64,000 nucleotides of DNA, taken from assembly GCF_043290135.1 (NCBI RefSeq), contig NC_134705.1, positions 41,119,271 to 41,183,270 on the forward strand, written 5' to 3'. A program made the translations under genes and the position numbers. The first letter of the stretch is position 1, and each line of letters starts with the position of its first letter. This document shows, one piece after another, positions 10,833-21,629 of the stretch. The notes under the pieces are model-generated. The model was given only the letters and a program-made list of their open reading frames with translations. It was not told where the DNA came from and searched no databases. The DNA is from Rhipicephalus microplus. Lineage: Eukaryota; Arthropoda; Arachnida; Ixodida; Ixodidae.

Positions 10833-12596
10833 GATGACTCCGAATGCTGTGCCTAATGGCCGCCGCTTCGAAGGCACATCCGAGTGCTGAAAGCAAGCAT
10901 GAAAACTACTCCAAACGTTCCTGAATGACCGCCTAGTAATCTAGAACGACAACGAAACGACGAACGACTGCGAGTGCTACCAGCGTGACGGGGTTTCGTG
11001 CCGAGTTCGAGCGACGCCGACAAATCCACCAAATGCCGGCACCGGTCCCGAGTGCGATCGTCGGCCGAGCGAAAACATCGCACAGACTACTGGAGCATGT
11101 CGGTGTTCTTGTGCTTTGATTTGTGATTTTCTGTGCTAAAAGTAAGTGTGAACAGACTTCGGAGGTTCGAAGCTTTGAGCGCGAGCCCTCGCCTACCGCG
11201 GAGGCAATTCAGAGCGGTGTCATCTGGATCCAGCGTAGGCCTCTACCGTCTAGTTCGTATGAACCAACACATGCGAGGAACATCGGCTGAGAAAGATCTA
11301 CGGTAGTTTCCGTCGCAACATAGACACCGTATACGACGCCCAAAACATTGCGTAGTGCATACGGAGGAGTTTTTATCTACACTGTGTTTGTTTTCAACAT
11401 CGGTATTCATCATCGCTGAAAGTGAACCTCGCACTAGCCAGCACGTTTTGGTGATGTGAAATCGTACGTACTTATATAAGTGTATTCGCGAATTGTATGA
11501 CGCTGAAACATTCGTTGGCTTCGGTGCAAATCGTTTTCGTGTGTTGCCAAGCCATTAACAAGCGTGCTCTGGTTGGTATCAGTGTGATGTGATTTCGTGA
11601 CGGGTACCAGCGACGCTGACACATTCGGCTGTCAGCAGTCTCATGTCCATTCATATCCAAGATAGAAACTAGAGCGTGCGTTGCTGTGGTGATCGAAAAA
11701 GAAAGTTGCATGATTAAGTGCTGCTGGTATTGCCTGCTATTTCACTTCTCGCTTGTTCTGCTTCTCGGCCACGCTCAGTTGCACATACATTGTTTGGAGG
11801 CATTCTAACATACACATTCTTAATTTATAGTTCATTCTGATACTCATAGCTGTAGGCATACAATGGTGCTTCTCCGTCGTTTTACAGTTCACTATAATAT
11901 AACACGCGTTTTGTTTACAGCTAGACAGATAACTGAAAACATTGTGAGAAGCGCCTGATTTGAAATTAGCTGCACGATGACACAATAGTAGGAAGAGAAG
12001 GTCACCACATGTATGCACAGAAAGAATGAAGGTGCACTAGTACTGTACTGCACTTTGTATAGAAGAAATGCAAAAAGTACCTCATGTGACTTATGAGATC
12101 TTTCAGAACTGTGCATGTATTTATCTGTTCCTCCAGACTGTAATGAGCTGAAGATATGTTTAGATGGTTTCAAACATTGAATCTTTGTGTTTCCAAGGAC
12201 TGCTTCATTTCTTTTCAGGTTTTTAGTATACACATTAACTTGGACTATATATGCATGCACTTAAGCACATTCAGTTAGGCTATGTTAAGAACCTTGCCAA
12301 AACTTCTGTATGGTGCTCTGGTGCAATCCTATGACCGGTAGCTGTCCGATCAAAAATTTTGGGCATGCTTTATTGCATTCTAGGGTATTTTGACTATTTA
12401 TGACATGTGAAAGCCACAGTGCTTGGCTGCCGTCTCAAAACCAATTTCTGTCTCATCAAGAAGTGTCAGATGCACATTGTAGATGTTAAAAGATATTGAA
12501 ACTAGCTGCAAAGTGCAGAAACCTCCAACAGAGCACTGACCTGCAATGACAGTCCAGCCTAGAAGTCATTTGTAGTGCTCCTTAACACGTTCAAAT
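10833..12596. other. unassigned interior of the TIR element
   Basis: About 11000-11150 is CpG-rich, becomes T-rich near 11110, and ends in AAAAGTAAGTGTG, which looks like an exon end with a donor site. 11700-12590 is AT-rich. Open frames here are short and have no recognisable domain. No promoter or RNA gene could be supported. Confidence 0.4.
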
Positions 12597-12850
12597 AAAG
12601 TTGTCGAACACTGGAATGATCTACTTGGCTTTGTTCGTGATACCAGCGTGTCTGACTTTTTGGAGGCACTTATATCATATTAATGTTCTGTTTCTCTCAT
12701 TTCTTATTGGGGTGCACTCGGGGGGTAGTGATATTTGTTTACGTTGGCAGACTTACTGTGATATCACTGTTTAAATGCTTTCATTTTGTATATATGTACA
12801 CCACTTCTGCAGTAGCCTCACATTGGGCTGCCGTATTTGAAAATAAATAA
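12597..12850 (+). mobile_element. 5'-truncated LINE 3' end
   Basis: One frame here reads VEHWNDLLGFVRDTSVSDF and then a stop (about 12606-12690). That is the conserved C-terminal end of many Jockey/CR1-type LINE ORF2 proteins. An untranslated tail follows and ends in AATAAATAAATA at about 12840-12852. Only this 3' fragment is present, as expected from incomplete target-primed reverse transcription. It lies wholly inside the TIR element. Confidence 0.6.
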
Positions 12851-12889
12851 ATATACCATCTGAAAGTGTTCCACGCTGTGCTTGGTTCC

Positions 12890-14360
12890 AATCAGATCAC
12901 TAATATCTGTTGCATCATGAAGTGTCAGGTGTGTTTTATTGCATTGGAGAACATTTTGACTGCCTTCCATACAGAGTTCAGTTCCAGTATTATGACCGAT
13001 ATCTGTGACTTCATGAAGAGTTGAGTGCAGTTTGTCGTTTAACAGAATACTTTAACTATAGACAACATCCAGAAGTATTCCATACAGGGTTCAGTTGCAG
13101 TCCTATGACCAATATCTGTCTTATCATGAGGTTTCAGGTACAGTTAATTGCGTTAAAGCATATTTTTACCACAAAAAATGCCCAAAGGCATTATATGTAA
13201 TGCTTGGTTCCATTCCTATGACCAGTATCTGTTGTATCATTAAGAGCGAGGTGCGGTTTATTGCATTAGAGGTTATTTCCGATACGCTTATCATTTGAAA
13301 GCCCCCTGCACAGTGTACAGTTACAGTCTCATGACCTAAATCCGTCGCATCATGAAGAGTAGGTGTGGGTTGTTGCATTGGAGAACATTGTGGTTGCAGA
13401 CAACATTCGAAAGCCTTCTATACAGGGTTCAGTTTCAATATTATGACCGATATCTGTGACTTCATGAACAGTTGGGTGCGGCTTGTCACTTTAGAGAATA
13501 CTTTGACTAAAGACAACGTCCAGAAGTCTTTCATACAGGGTTCAGTTCCAATATTATGACCTATATCTGTGACTTCATAAACAGGTGGGTGTCGTTTTAG
13601 TGAATACTTTGACTTAAGACAACGTTCAGAAGTCTTGCATTAGGGCTTCAGTTCTAATATTATGACCGATATCTGTGACTTCATAAACAGTTGGATGTCG
13701 TTTGTCGTTTTAGAGAACACATTGACTAAAGACAACGTCCAGAGGTCTTGCATTAAGGTTTCAGTTCTAATATTATGACCGATATTTGCGACTTAATAAA
13801 CAGTTCGGTGTCATTTGTCGTTTTAGAGAATACTTTGACTAAAGACAACGTCCAGCAGTCTTCCATACAGGGTTCAGTACTGATATTATGACCTATATCT
13901 GTGACTTCATAAACAGGTGGGTGTCGTTTGTCGTTTTAGAGAATACTTTGACTAAAGACAACGTTCAGAAGTCTTGCATTAGAGCTTCAGTTCTAATATT
14001 ATGACCGATATCTGTGACTTCATAAACAGTTGGATGTCGTTTGTCATTTTAGAGAATACATTGACTAAAGACAACGTCCAGAGGTCTTGCATTAAGGTTT
14101 CAGTTCTAATATTATGACCGATATCTGTCACATCATGAAGTGTCAGGCACAGTTAGTTGCATTAGAGCACATTTCGACTATGGAAAATGCCCGAAGGCAT
14201 TCTACGCAGTATTTGGTTCCTATCTTATGGCCAATATCAGTTGTATCAATAAGAACCAGGTGTGCTTTGTTGCATTAGAAGATGTTTCGAACACGCACAT
14301 CAGCCGAAAGCCTGCTACTCTGGCCTCAATTGTAGTCTTATGACTGACTTAGTTGTGTCA
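12890..14360. repeat. minisatellite array, unit about 112 bp
   Basis: About 13 diverged tandem copies. Each unit carries TATGACCGATATCTGTGACT (variants with CTATATCT), a TTTGTCGTTTTAGAGAATAC block and GACTAAAGACAACGTCCAGA. Spacing between successive ATGACC.ATATCTGTGACTT motifs from 13442 to about 14118 is 106 to 115 bases. The outer copies (12890-13400 and 14110-14360) form a more diverged subtype with an AAAATGCCCAAAGGCATT segment. No coding sense. Confidence 0.85.
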
Positions 14361-14519
14361 GATCATAAAGTTGCAGGCGTGATTATTAAGTTGACTGATA
14401 TAAAATATGTTGGTAAATATACTGAAGGTACCAGCATATGCAAGATATTGTTAGTAACTTTGGTAGTGCAGGTATAGAAACCCGGTGGTTTGTAAACCTG
14501 ATCAGGAGGGCAGGCACGC

Positions 14520-14700
14520 CTCATTCACCACAGAGAGGAGGGGGGGGGGGGGGGAGAGCTCAATGTCAACTCCATATATTAACATAATAGGGAGGGGGTG
14601 CTAAGTCAGCCCTGGGGAGGGGCACTGGGACAAACTTTTGCCCCCCCCCCCCTCCTTAAGGAGAACCCTGCATACGCCTATGATAGACGTACAGTATGCT
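14520..14700. repeat. G-tract and C-tract segment
   Basis: A run of about 17 G at 14537-14554 and a run of 13 C at 14641-14653, with AGGAGAACCCTGCATACGCC after it. Such G/C-tract repeats occur at several places in the window (17006, 17390, 17505, 18120, 57834). Confidence 0.6.
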
Positions 14701-15084
14701 AGACGCGAATGTTCATTCGCGGGAGCGGCGCACGCACCGATGTTGATTTCTGGTGCATACCGCTGTAGTTACTTTGGGCACTGAAATGTCAATTACTTCT
14801 AAAATAGTCTAAACTGTGGTGTTTGAAGCACTATCAATTTGTTAACGTGTTCTCATATCCTCTAAAACATACATTCCCGCTTCAGTTGAGAACGTGCCGT
14901 TCTGTGCTGAACTTGGACAGTTCTAAGCCAAAAGATCAAGCAACATTGTGCATCGGCCTTGGACGCGTGGGCGTCAACGCGGTCGACGCGTGCCAGTAGT
15001 TGCGCGCCCTTTTCCTCCACAGCCGCGACTAGACGCTTTTGACGCGTAGGCGCGTGCATACGCGTGCCAGTGGTTGGCACTTAA

Positions 15085-15255
15085 GTGAAAAGCTTCTGTG
15101 ACGGTACTTCGGACCGTACAGGGTGGTTCGACGTCTCGGCCCACTTGATTACGAGGTTGTCCCCGACGGCATCACGAACTCTCAACGACGCCGATCGCGA
15201 CCTGAAGTCGTCCATGTCGCGCGCCTCAAGCCGTTTCATGCGCGTTAACAAACTG
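15085..15255 (+). pseudogene. integrase of element A, C-terminal part
   Basis: In phase with 9581-10628 once the TIR element is discounted. It begins with the GLSEKLL-type sequence shared across the junction, has a TGA at about 15097, then the RYFGPYRVV motif of the GPY domain and ends in VVHVARLKPFHAR before TAA. This end motif is common to gypsy pol proteins of this type. Confidence 0.8.
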
Positions 15256-15375
15256 AAAAAATGTTTTTTGTATTATTATTGTATCGTAATTTATTCATTG
15301 TACTTTCTCGCATTATTGTTGTACCTTCATCTTTAGTTAAAGCATCGGGACGATGCCTTTTTCAGAGGGGGGCAA

Positions 15376-15764
15376 TGCCACGTTCCATTTCCCAAGTTTT
15401 GCTATCGTCCGAAAACACTACACAATTCTCAGCGCAAACCGCGCCTGCATTTTTCGAGAAGCTTCCGGACGGTAGTAGATCATTTCGATAAGATCAAGCC
15501 TACCCTGCGAACTGTACTGACTATACTGGAACCTACGCCACCGCCAGCGATAACGCTAGAACATTCGACGGCAAGAGTATAAATGCCGACGCGCTTCGCC
15601 GCTTGTCAGTTCTTGATCGAAGGCCGACGCCTCGTTCACTGCTATCTGTGCAAGACTGCTACTGTAATCGGACTTTCCGTTTACCGGGTACAGGTTCGCC
15701 AAAATAAACAGTTATATCCCAACACAAAGACTCCTGTCTTCGGCCACGTCACGACCCCGTGACA
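15376..15764 (+). repeat. 3' LTR of element A
   Basis: 389 bp, same length as the 5' LTR and about 96 percent identical by eye. It is preceded by the polypurine tract and by a small hairpin (GCATCGGGACGATGC at about 15343). It is followed by the ATAT target duplication and the 3' part of the split SINE. Confidence 0.93.
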
Positions 15765-15768
15765 ATAT

Positions 15769-15797
15769 CGTGATTTTGGGACGTTAAACCTCACAAA
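15769..15797 (+). mobile_element. tRNA-derived SINE, 3' part
   Basis: Tail of the SINE that begins at the window start. TTTTGGGACGTTAAAC is the conserved 3' end of the family. Confidence 0.7.
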
Positions 15798-16119
15798 TCT
15801 TGATCCTTCAAAAGGTTAATTTTGATTATACTTTTGAATATTTTTGCATATGTAGTGTTTTATCGTACTGTTTACCACCTGACTGCGAATTATTACACAC
15901 TTTTGACACTTCTATTAATTCAAAAATATTTTTGCTCTCCAACTTGTTTGTTTTGGAAATGGAATTTCATTGTTGATAATTTGGTTTGCTGCAGTGCATG
16001 CTGGAGCACTTTTCAAACAAACAACAATGTTCGTCCCGTTCTCTTGTGGTAATGAATTAGGCAACTCGACAAAAAATGCTGACTGACATCACAGAAGGCT
16101 TTAGTGAGACTCCATAATA
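15798..16119. other. AT-rich non-coding stretch
   Basis: I see no gene, repeat end or RNA here; only short open frames in AT-rich sequence. Confidence 0.5.
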
Positions 16120-16350
16120 ATGTGTGGGGTTTGTAGTCCCAAAATCATCATTGATTGAAATAAGCGCCGTAGTGGAGGGCTCCGGAAATTTCAACCACTT
16201 GGGCTTACTTAAAGTGCACCGCTAGATGAGCACACGGGCCTATAGCATTTTTACCTCCATCAAAAACGCAGCTGTCGCAGCCGAGATTCGAACCCGTGAC
16301 CTGTGGGTCAGCAGCCGAGTACCTCAGCCACTAGACCACTGCGGCGGGGC
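16120..16350 (-). mobile_element. tRNA-derived SINE, near full length
   Basis: Read on the minus strand, a tRNA-like head carries an A box (TGGTCTAGTGG) and a B box (GGTTCGAATCT-like), then the GGCTGCG body, the AAATTTCCGGAGCCCTCCAC block and the GGGAC..CCACA tail. It would be transcribed by RNA polymerase III from the internal boxes and mobilised by a LINE in trans (family knowledge). Confidence 0.8.
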
Positions 16351-19300
16351 TTCGTGTGCCTCGAATATGCGTTTCATTGGCTCACCTCAAACATGACATA
16401 ACTATGTTAGAATCTTTGAAAAAGTGATACTGCCTACATTTCGTCGCTATGACTATGCACCATTCCTCGTCTATTTCGCATGTGCATGTTCTATCGATGC
16501 AGCCTTCCTCGAAAATCGGCACATTTGCAATCGTTTCATCTTTCTGCATAATATAGTTCACACAGGTTCGAGTCTTCTATGGCACCGATATCCATCGTCG
16601 CGCCTTCTGCACACCACACCTGGTGATTTTATCTTCCAAATATTGGGCCCGTTAGATCAATTCTGAATTGTTTTCGTTTTCTTTAGTTTTTGTTTTATTT
16701 TCTGCGTAATGTGCGTTTTTGGAATGAGCTTGATGGGTATCTGCGCAGACTGGGTGCTGGAAAATTGTAAAAAGCGAATTGCGTAAAAAGGTATTTTGTT
16801 AAATTGTACTTTTTTCACGGTGCTGAACATTTCTATTTACACTGGCTATATTTGAAAACAGAGAGAGCAGCATTTTCAATAAATAACATAAATTTATGCA
16901 CCTATCAGGCTAAGAGCTTCGCCCTTTCAGGGAAAAAGATTTTTTTTTTTCAATATACGAAAAACAAGCTTCTATGCCCACCAACTCCTGAATATTGATC
17001 GTACCCCCCCCCCCCCCCTTATCCCGCACTGCGCCGCCGCCGATTCGATGGAACCCGCACCGTCGACGCACCACCGCAGGCAGTTTTAGTACAGGCGCAC
17101 AGGTATAGTTACAACACATGTAAGAATACAAGTAACAATCATTTAACTACCCAAAAAACTAGCAAGTACTACTGCCTTTCTTAAGAGTGCAGGTAATTGG
17201 AGGGCACTGGGCAGAAAAGGCGAGAACAGAGTATTCTACAACAATGCATAAAAGTGTGCTTACAACATAGCCTGCTTCAACCGTGAAGCAATGGTCAACA
17301 ACCGTTGCAGAATATGAAGAGCCGAGTGGATCGCGCGGTAATGTTATGCCACACGCTCACCTTCTTATACAGCGCAGAGTTACCCTTCAGGGGGGGGGGG
17401 GGGGGGCTGCGAAGTTTCATGGCAGCGTCCCCCCTGCCTATTCAGTCAATGTATACGGCAGATATTGGGCCCCCGCCCATCCTAGGTGACCAGGGTAAAG
17501 TGCACCCCCCCCCCCCTTGTGCGCACGCCTGCGCGCGTAGCAACGGTGTCGTCAACCAGTGCTGCAGAGTTACCACTCTGGAATCGGAATGAATCCAGAA
17601 TGATTCCACATTCATCGCGACACCGGGATGAAATGGCGACAAAGCTTGGAGAAGTGAAGTGGGAATCTAATTAAGCGCAGTTTGCATGGAATGGAATCAC
17701 GTCTTTTTCCGAAAATAGAGCACAATTCGGCCGACGTCTTATTTTTCAAACTTCAAACATAAGCAAGTCTGAACCTCGAACTTAACACTAAAACAGTCAT
17801 TTAAAAAGACTTACAGGGATGATGCATTTGTAAGCAACGCACGTTTCTCTATTTATATAGCATGTGTTTCTCTGAAGTTTTTTCTATGCTTTGCGTAACC
17901 ACGCCTCTGTGGCATGGTATCCGTCATTCAGCACTACGGTGGCGCCATACTTGCCGCAGCCGCCTGTCTCCCCATCCTCCACTTTCTTTTTGCTTCTGGC
18001 GCTATCGACCACTCGGACGCATATTCGAAAAAGCTCTTCTATAAGTTGTGATGCGTATTGACGCTGGTGCGATGCTTGTGTTTACAGCATGCAAGCTTGC
18101 GCACTGTCTCTCCACATATACCCCCCCCCCCCTTTTTTTTCAGTACTGTCCCCCTAGCTGCACACATGGGTGCCTTTGCCCGAAACTCTCTTGTAAAGGT
18201 CTGTAGGTCAGCGTAGCCCACATTCGTACACGATGAACTCTTTGAACGGCTGTACAAGATGAACCATACAAAGAAAGATAGAACAGAGTTTTGAAAGAAT
18301 TCGTTCGAGGTGCCAGCCAAAGCCAGTGACTACACGTTACAAAAGACGGTGCCTCTCAGAATCTCTACGTGACGATTCGCTAAGTCCTCATTTTGGAATT
18401 AACACATTTAAGCTTAAACATATTGAAACAAGACCATTCGTCCAAACATGCACTCTTAGAAGAAGGAAAGTCTGCATATACGCTAACTAAATAATAACAG
18501 CAAACTTGTCTTTTTAAAGCACTAACCTCCTAGAAAGTGAAGATAGTAAAATGCAGGTTACCTAAACTTGATAGCTTGCCAAGTAGTTAGTGAATAGTAC
18601 TGACTCCAATTGTTAATAGATTGCTGAATCGTTAGATAACACGCGTTTATATGTGCATGTAAACTGCCATATCACGATGATATATGTGTGTCATAACCTT
18701 GGACGAAATTTTTATTCCAAGGTAATTGACAAAATTAAGGTTGGCGCAAATGGTTCTAATGAGTGTCATGACTACTGCAAGATAGACGGTGGTGTTGACG
18801 AGACATCTGGTCAAGTATGTATTTTAGTAGTTCCCTAGATAAAAACGCCAGACCTGCATGCTTAGCGGCCTCCCAGAGCCTTTCCAGAACTCATTGAGTA
18901 CCTACTGCAAGCACGCTTTTGCTTGGTACCCACTGTGGCATTAAGGTGGCGGTCCTACTGTCGCCATATTGCGAGTAGTTCTGGAAAAAACACCAGACGG
19001 CGCCACCAAGTCAGGACTGGAAGGCCAACATTTCGGAGGTGAACTGCCAGTGGCCACACGTGTGCCGGCGCGCCACACTGCATGACGAGGGGGTGCAAAT
19101 CACGCTGACACGGTTCGAAGAAATGAGGCACTGAGCAGGGGCTTTTTTTTTCTCCCCTTCAGCTACTACAGCACTGTCGCCTTCCGTGCTGAGCACGCAT
19201 TTTTGTGTCCGTCCTCATCCTCACTCAGTCCGCCTCCCCCCTCGTCATGCTGCCTCGCACCTTCAGGCTAGCATAGTGGCTGTCATTCCACATCTCCTGC

Positions 19301-21300
19301 CCTCATGCGAGGCCATCTAGACTATTCAGGTGTTAGTGGTGTCGCCTTGGGCACCCCTTCTTGGTACCTGGTAAAACGCGTTCCTCGCTCACTATTGACG
19401 GGGGACTAGCTGGAGGAGAAAAGCGCGTCGCGTTAGCACATTGTTCACTGATAGGCGCGTGGCTAATTTACTTATATGTACGTGGCTTTGGAAGTCTTCC
19501 TAGTTAGGAAGCACATGGCGGCAGACACCGGCTGTGTGTGAGAGAGGGTCGGGAGAGGAGGCAGTTGTCATTACTTAGGTAAAAGAGAGGACAGAAAGCT
19601 CTTGCTTTCTGTCCTCGCAGCTGTCTTGTAGTATGCGAGAAGTGCACACAAGTCCAACACGACGAGTGGTCGGCCTTCCTTTGTCGTGAAAAGTACTCTG
19701 GGTCGACTTACCCCTCGAAATCCAGACCTGTTTGGCGCATTTGTGCGATACGTCTTTCTAGCGCATTACCATGGTCGTGATGCGCCAGTTGTCGCATTCG
19801 TATAAACGCTGTGCGTGCCGTGCCGGCTTACGGCAAACTGTCGACGCCCGGCTATACGCAAACGTGCTTTCTTATCGAGGAAAGACGAACTGGACCCCAC
19901 TCCCAACAACCGTGGAGACGGCGTGCCGGCCTCTTGTTGAATGAAGTTAGTTAGTCGCCCCAGCTGGCAGCCGACTGACTGGCAGTTGCCTCGAGCTGTC
20001 AGGCTGTAATCAATTTTACACGAATGCCAGAGTAGCCCATCGACTTTGCAAGCGCGTTTCGGAAAGGTGATGCGACGCCGTTTGCAGGACCTCTCGTCTT
20101 CTGTACGCCGCAGCTACCATGTGGTGTCGGATTACAGCGAGCGAGTATCGGATTACAGGGACTTGTAGCTGGGCCAGTTGGTTTATGTAAAAGAATTAAA
20201 AAAAGTAACTCATTAGCTTAGTCGTGCCTCGAGCATGAGAAACAGAAATTCGCACAATTTTCTGCGTCATCAACCACTATATAAATAGGTACACATTAGC
20301 GCGAGCAAAATAACAATGACTTGAGAAAGGAGTGGCAGGAGGCAGGAATATCTCAGCTCCCGACATTTCTGCTTCGTCCCACTTCTTTCTCGAGTGTTTT
20401 TGTTTTCTTGAGCTAATATTAATTAATTCCTTATAGCGAAAGAGGGACGCACGAAGTTCGCACAACAGGGGGCCACCATTCCCCTCATCGTGATTTACGG
20501 CCCGTGAATCGACCGGCACTCGCAAAACTGCCCATTTCCTACACATTAGTGCAATGCGCCTTCCATTGCTTACATGAATGCGAAGCGCATGTTTCGCACT
20601 CATGTAAACGTGTCTTATGCACACCGATGCCACCACACTTTCTTATAAACTTATCCTTTTCAGAAACGTTTCTGTTCTTTTCGAGCTACTAGGCGTAAGT
20701 CCAAGATCGGCTATTTCTACTCGTCAGGTGTATGACTCACGCTAACGAGTCAAGGAGCTGCTATCTTGACGCATTGACAGTTCTCCGCAGGGCAGACTTC
20801 CCAATGACGAATTGTCAGCAGGTGCCGCATGCCCTTGACATTTTTCTCTATTCTTTTTCTCCCCTTCCCCCTCCCCGTGTAGGGTAGCATATAAGCCTTT
20901 CCTTTGCCTTTCTCTCTCTCTCTCCTTCAGGCGAAAGCGTCGCCAGGGTGCCTTGTCGCATGGTGTTGTACACTGGCACTGAAGAAAACCAACAAGTTCC
21001 CTACTCGACGTTGCAATCCTTAGATTGAGTGGCATAAACCCTCAGTGCATAGGAAATATAGATGGACTTCACCACTGCCGCTCCCCCGCCAGACCTGCTC
21101 AGTGGGAGCATAGTCAAAAGTTATCCGCCTTTCTGCCTCCCTGAAGGACCTCACTTGTCGCGGGTGCTTCAAAGCAGAAAAAAAAGAGCCCTGGTGCCTC
21201 ATTGCTCTCCCCGCACCGAAGTACTTTCTTACACCACGCCGTGCATTCAGCAAATTTCATGCCACTTCGCTTCGTTGTTACTGGCTGAAAAATCTGCAAG
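16351..21300. other. long non-coding stretch
   Basis: No gene is supported. Contents seen: C tracts at 17006-17018, 17505-17516 and 18120-18132; a G tract at 17391-17406; a perfect 12-bp hairpin at 19587-19616; a short CT repeat near 20910. Open frames are below 120 codons and lack recognisable domains or splice context. Confidence 0.5.
19587..19616. repeat. perfect 12-bp inverted repeat
   Basis: GAGGACAGAAAG, then CTCTTG, then CTTTCTGTCCTC. It would fold as a 12-bp stem with a 6-base loop. No neighbouring gene explains it. Confidence 0.6.
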
Positions 21301-21540
21301 ATTTTCAGGCAGTAGCATGATTTTAGCCAGTTTATGCAGTGAGCAACGGAATAAATATTGCTCGATTTTGTGGTTTATTGAAACCGATGACGGATATTCA
21401 CAGGCGACTCCGAGAGAAGAGTTTGCAAGCGCCCGCGTCCCCTTAGAGCAAGTTTGCAGTGATTATGAGGAACGCCGTCATGGGGTACTCCAGAACATTG
21501 GTGTTCGCGCATTTCGGCGCTATGGAAATGTGCGCTTGTC

Positions 21541-21621
21541 GTATATAAAGGCGGAAAGCGAACACGCGTCCTCAACTCCTGCCGCACCATAGTTTTCCCC
21601 AGAGTAAATAAATGAAATAAA
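21541..21621 (+). promoter_or_regulatory. TATA box followed by poly(A) signals, LTR-like
   Basis: GTATATAAAGG at 21541-21551 is a strong TATA box. Two AATAAA signals follow at 21607-21612 and 21616-21621, only about 65 bases downstream. A TATA box and poly(A) signals this close is the arrangement of an LTR R region, so a solo LTR (start perhaps near 21330) is possible. I could not define its ends or a target duplication. The 177-codon open frame at 21062-21592 overlapping it is probably spurious. Confidence 0.4.
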
Positions 21622-21629
21622 CACGCAGA

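Larger units (their letters stand above)
10629..15081. mobile_element. 4.45-kb TIR DNA element without a visible transposase
   Basis: Its ends are 50-bp inverted repeats (10629-10678 and 15032-15081) that differ at only two positions and start AGTGCCAACC. TAA is duplicated on both sides (10626-10628 and 15082-15084). A 3-bp TAA duplication is typical of the PIF/Harbinger superfamily (family knowledge), which is the likeliest assignment. Removing the element plus one TAA brings the two integrase parts into one codon phase. No ORF inside resembles a transposase, so it is non-autonomous. It carries a hairpin zone, a CpG-rich segment with a splice-donor-like site, a LINE 3' fragment, a minisatellite and G/C tracts. 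Confidence 0.85.
142..15764 (+). mobile_element. Ty3/gypsy LTR retrotransposon A (nested host of two insertions)
   Basis: The element is bounded by two 389-bp LTRs (142-530 and 15376-15764) that begin TG and end CA, and by a 4-bp target duplication ATAT at 138-141 and 15765-15768. A TGGTGGAGGTGCTG stretch right after the 5' LTR is the likely primer binding site. A G-rich polypurine tract (15363-15373) precedes the 3' LTR. Gene order is gag, protease, RT, RNase H, integrase. Its own length is about 5.9 kb once element B (1241-6465 with one TSD) and the TIR element (10629-15084 with one TSD) are discounted. It is defective: a protease substitution, stops at 8534 and 9578, a frameshift, and both insertions. 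Confidence 0.95.

Noticed and set aside
12890..14360. CRISPR-like array
   Set aside because: Units of about 112 bp are repeated throughout with no unique spacers, in a eukaryotic transposon; this is a minisatellite.
21062..21592. 177-codon open frame
   Set aside because: No recognisable domain, overlaps an LTR-like TATA and poly(A) segment, and an opposing frame is also open; probably chance.
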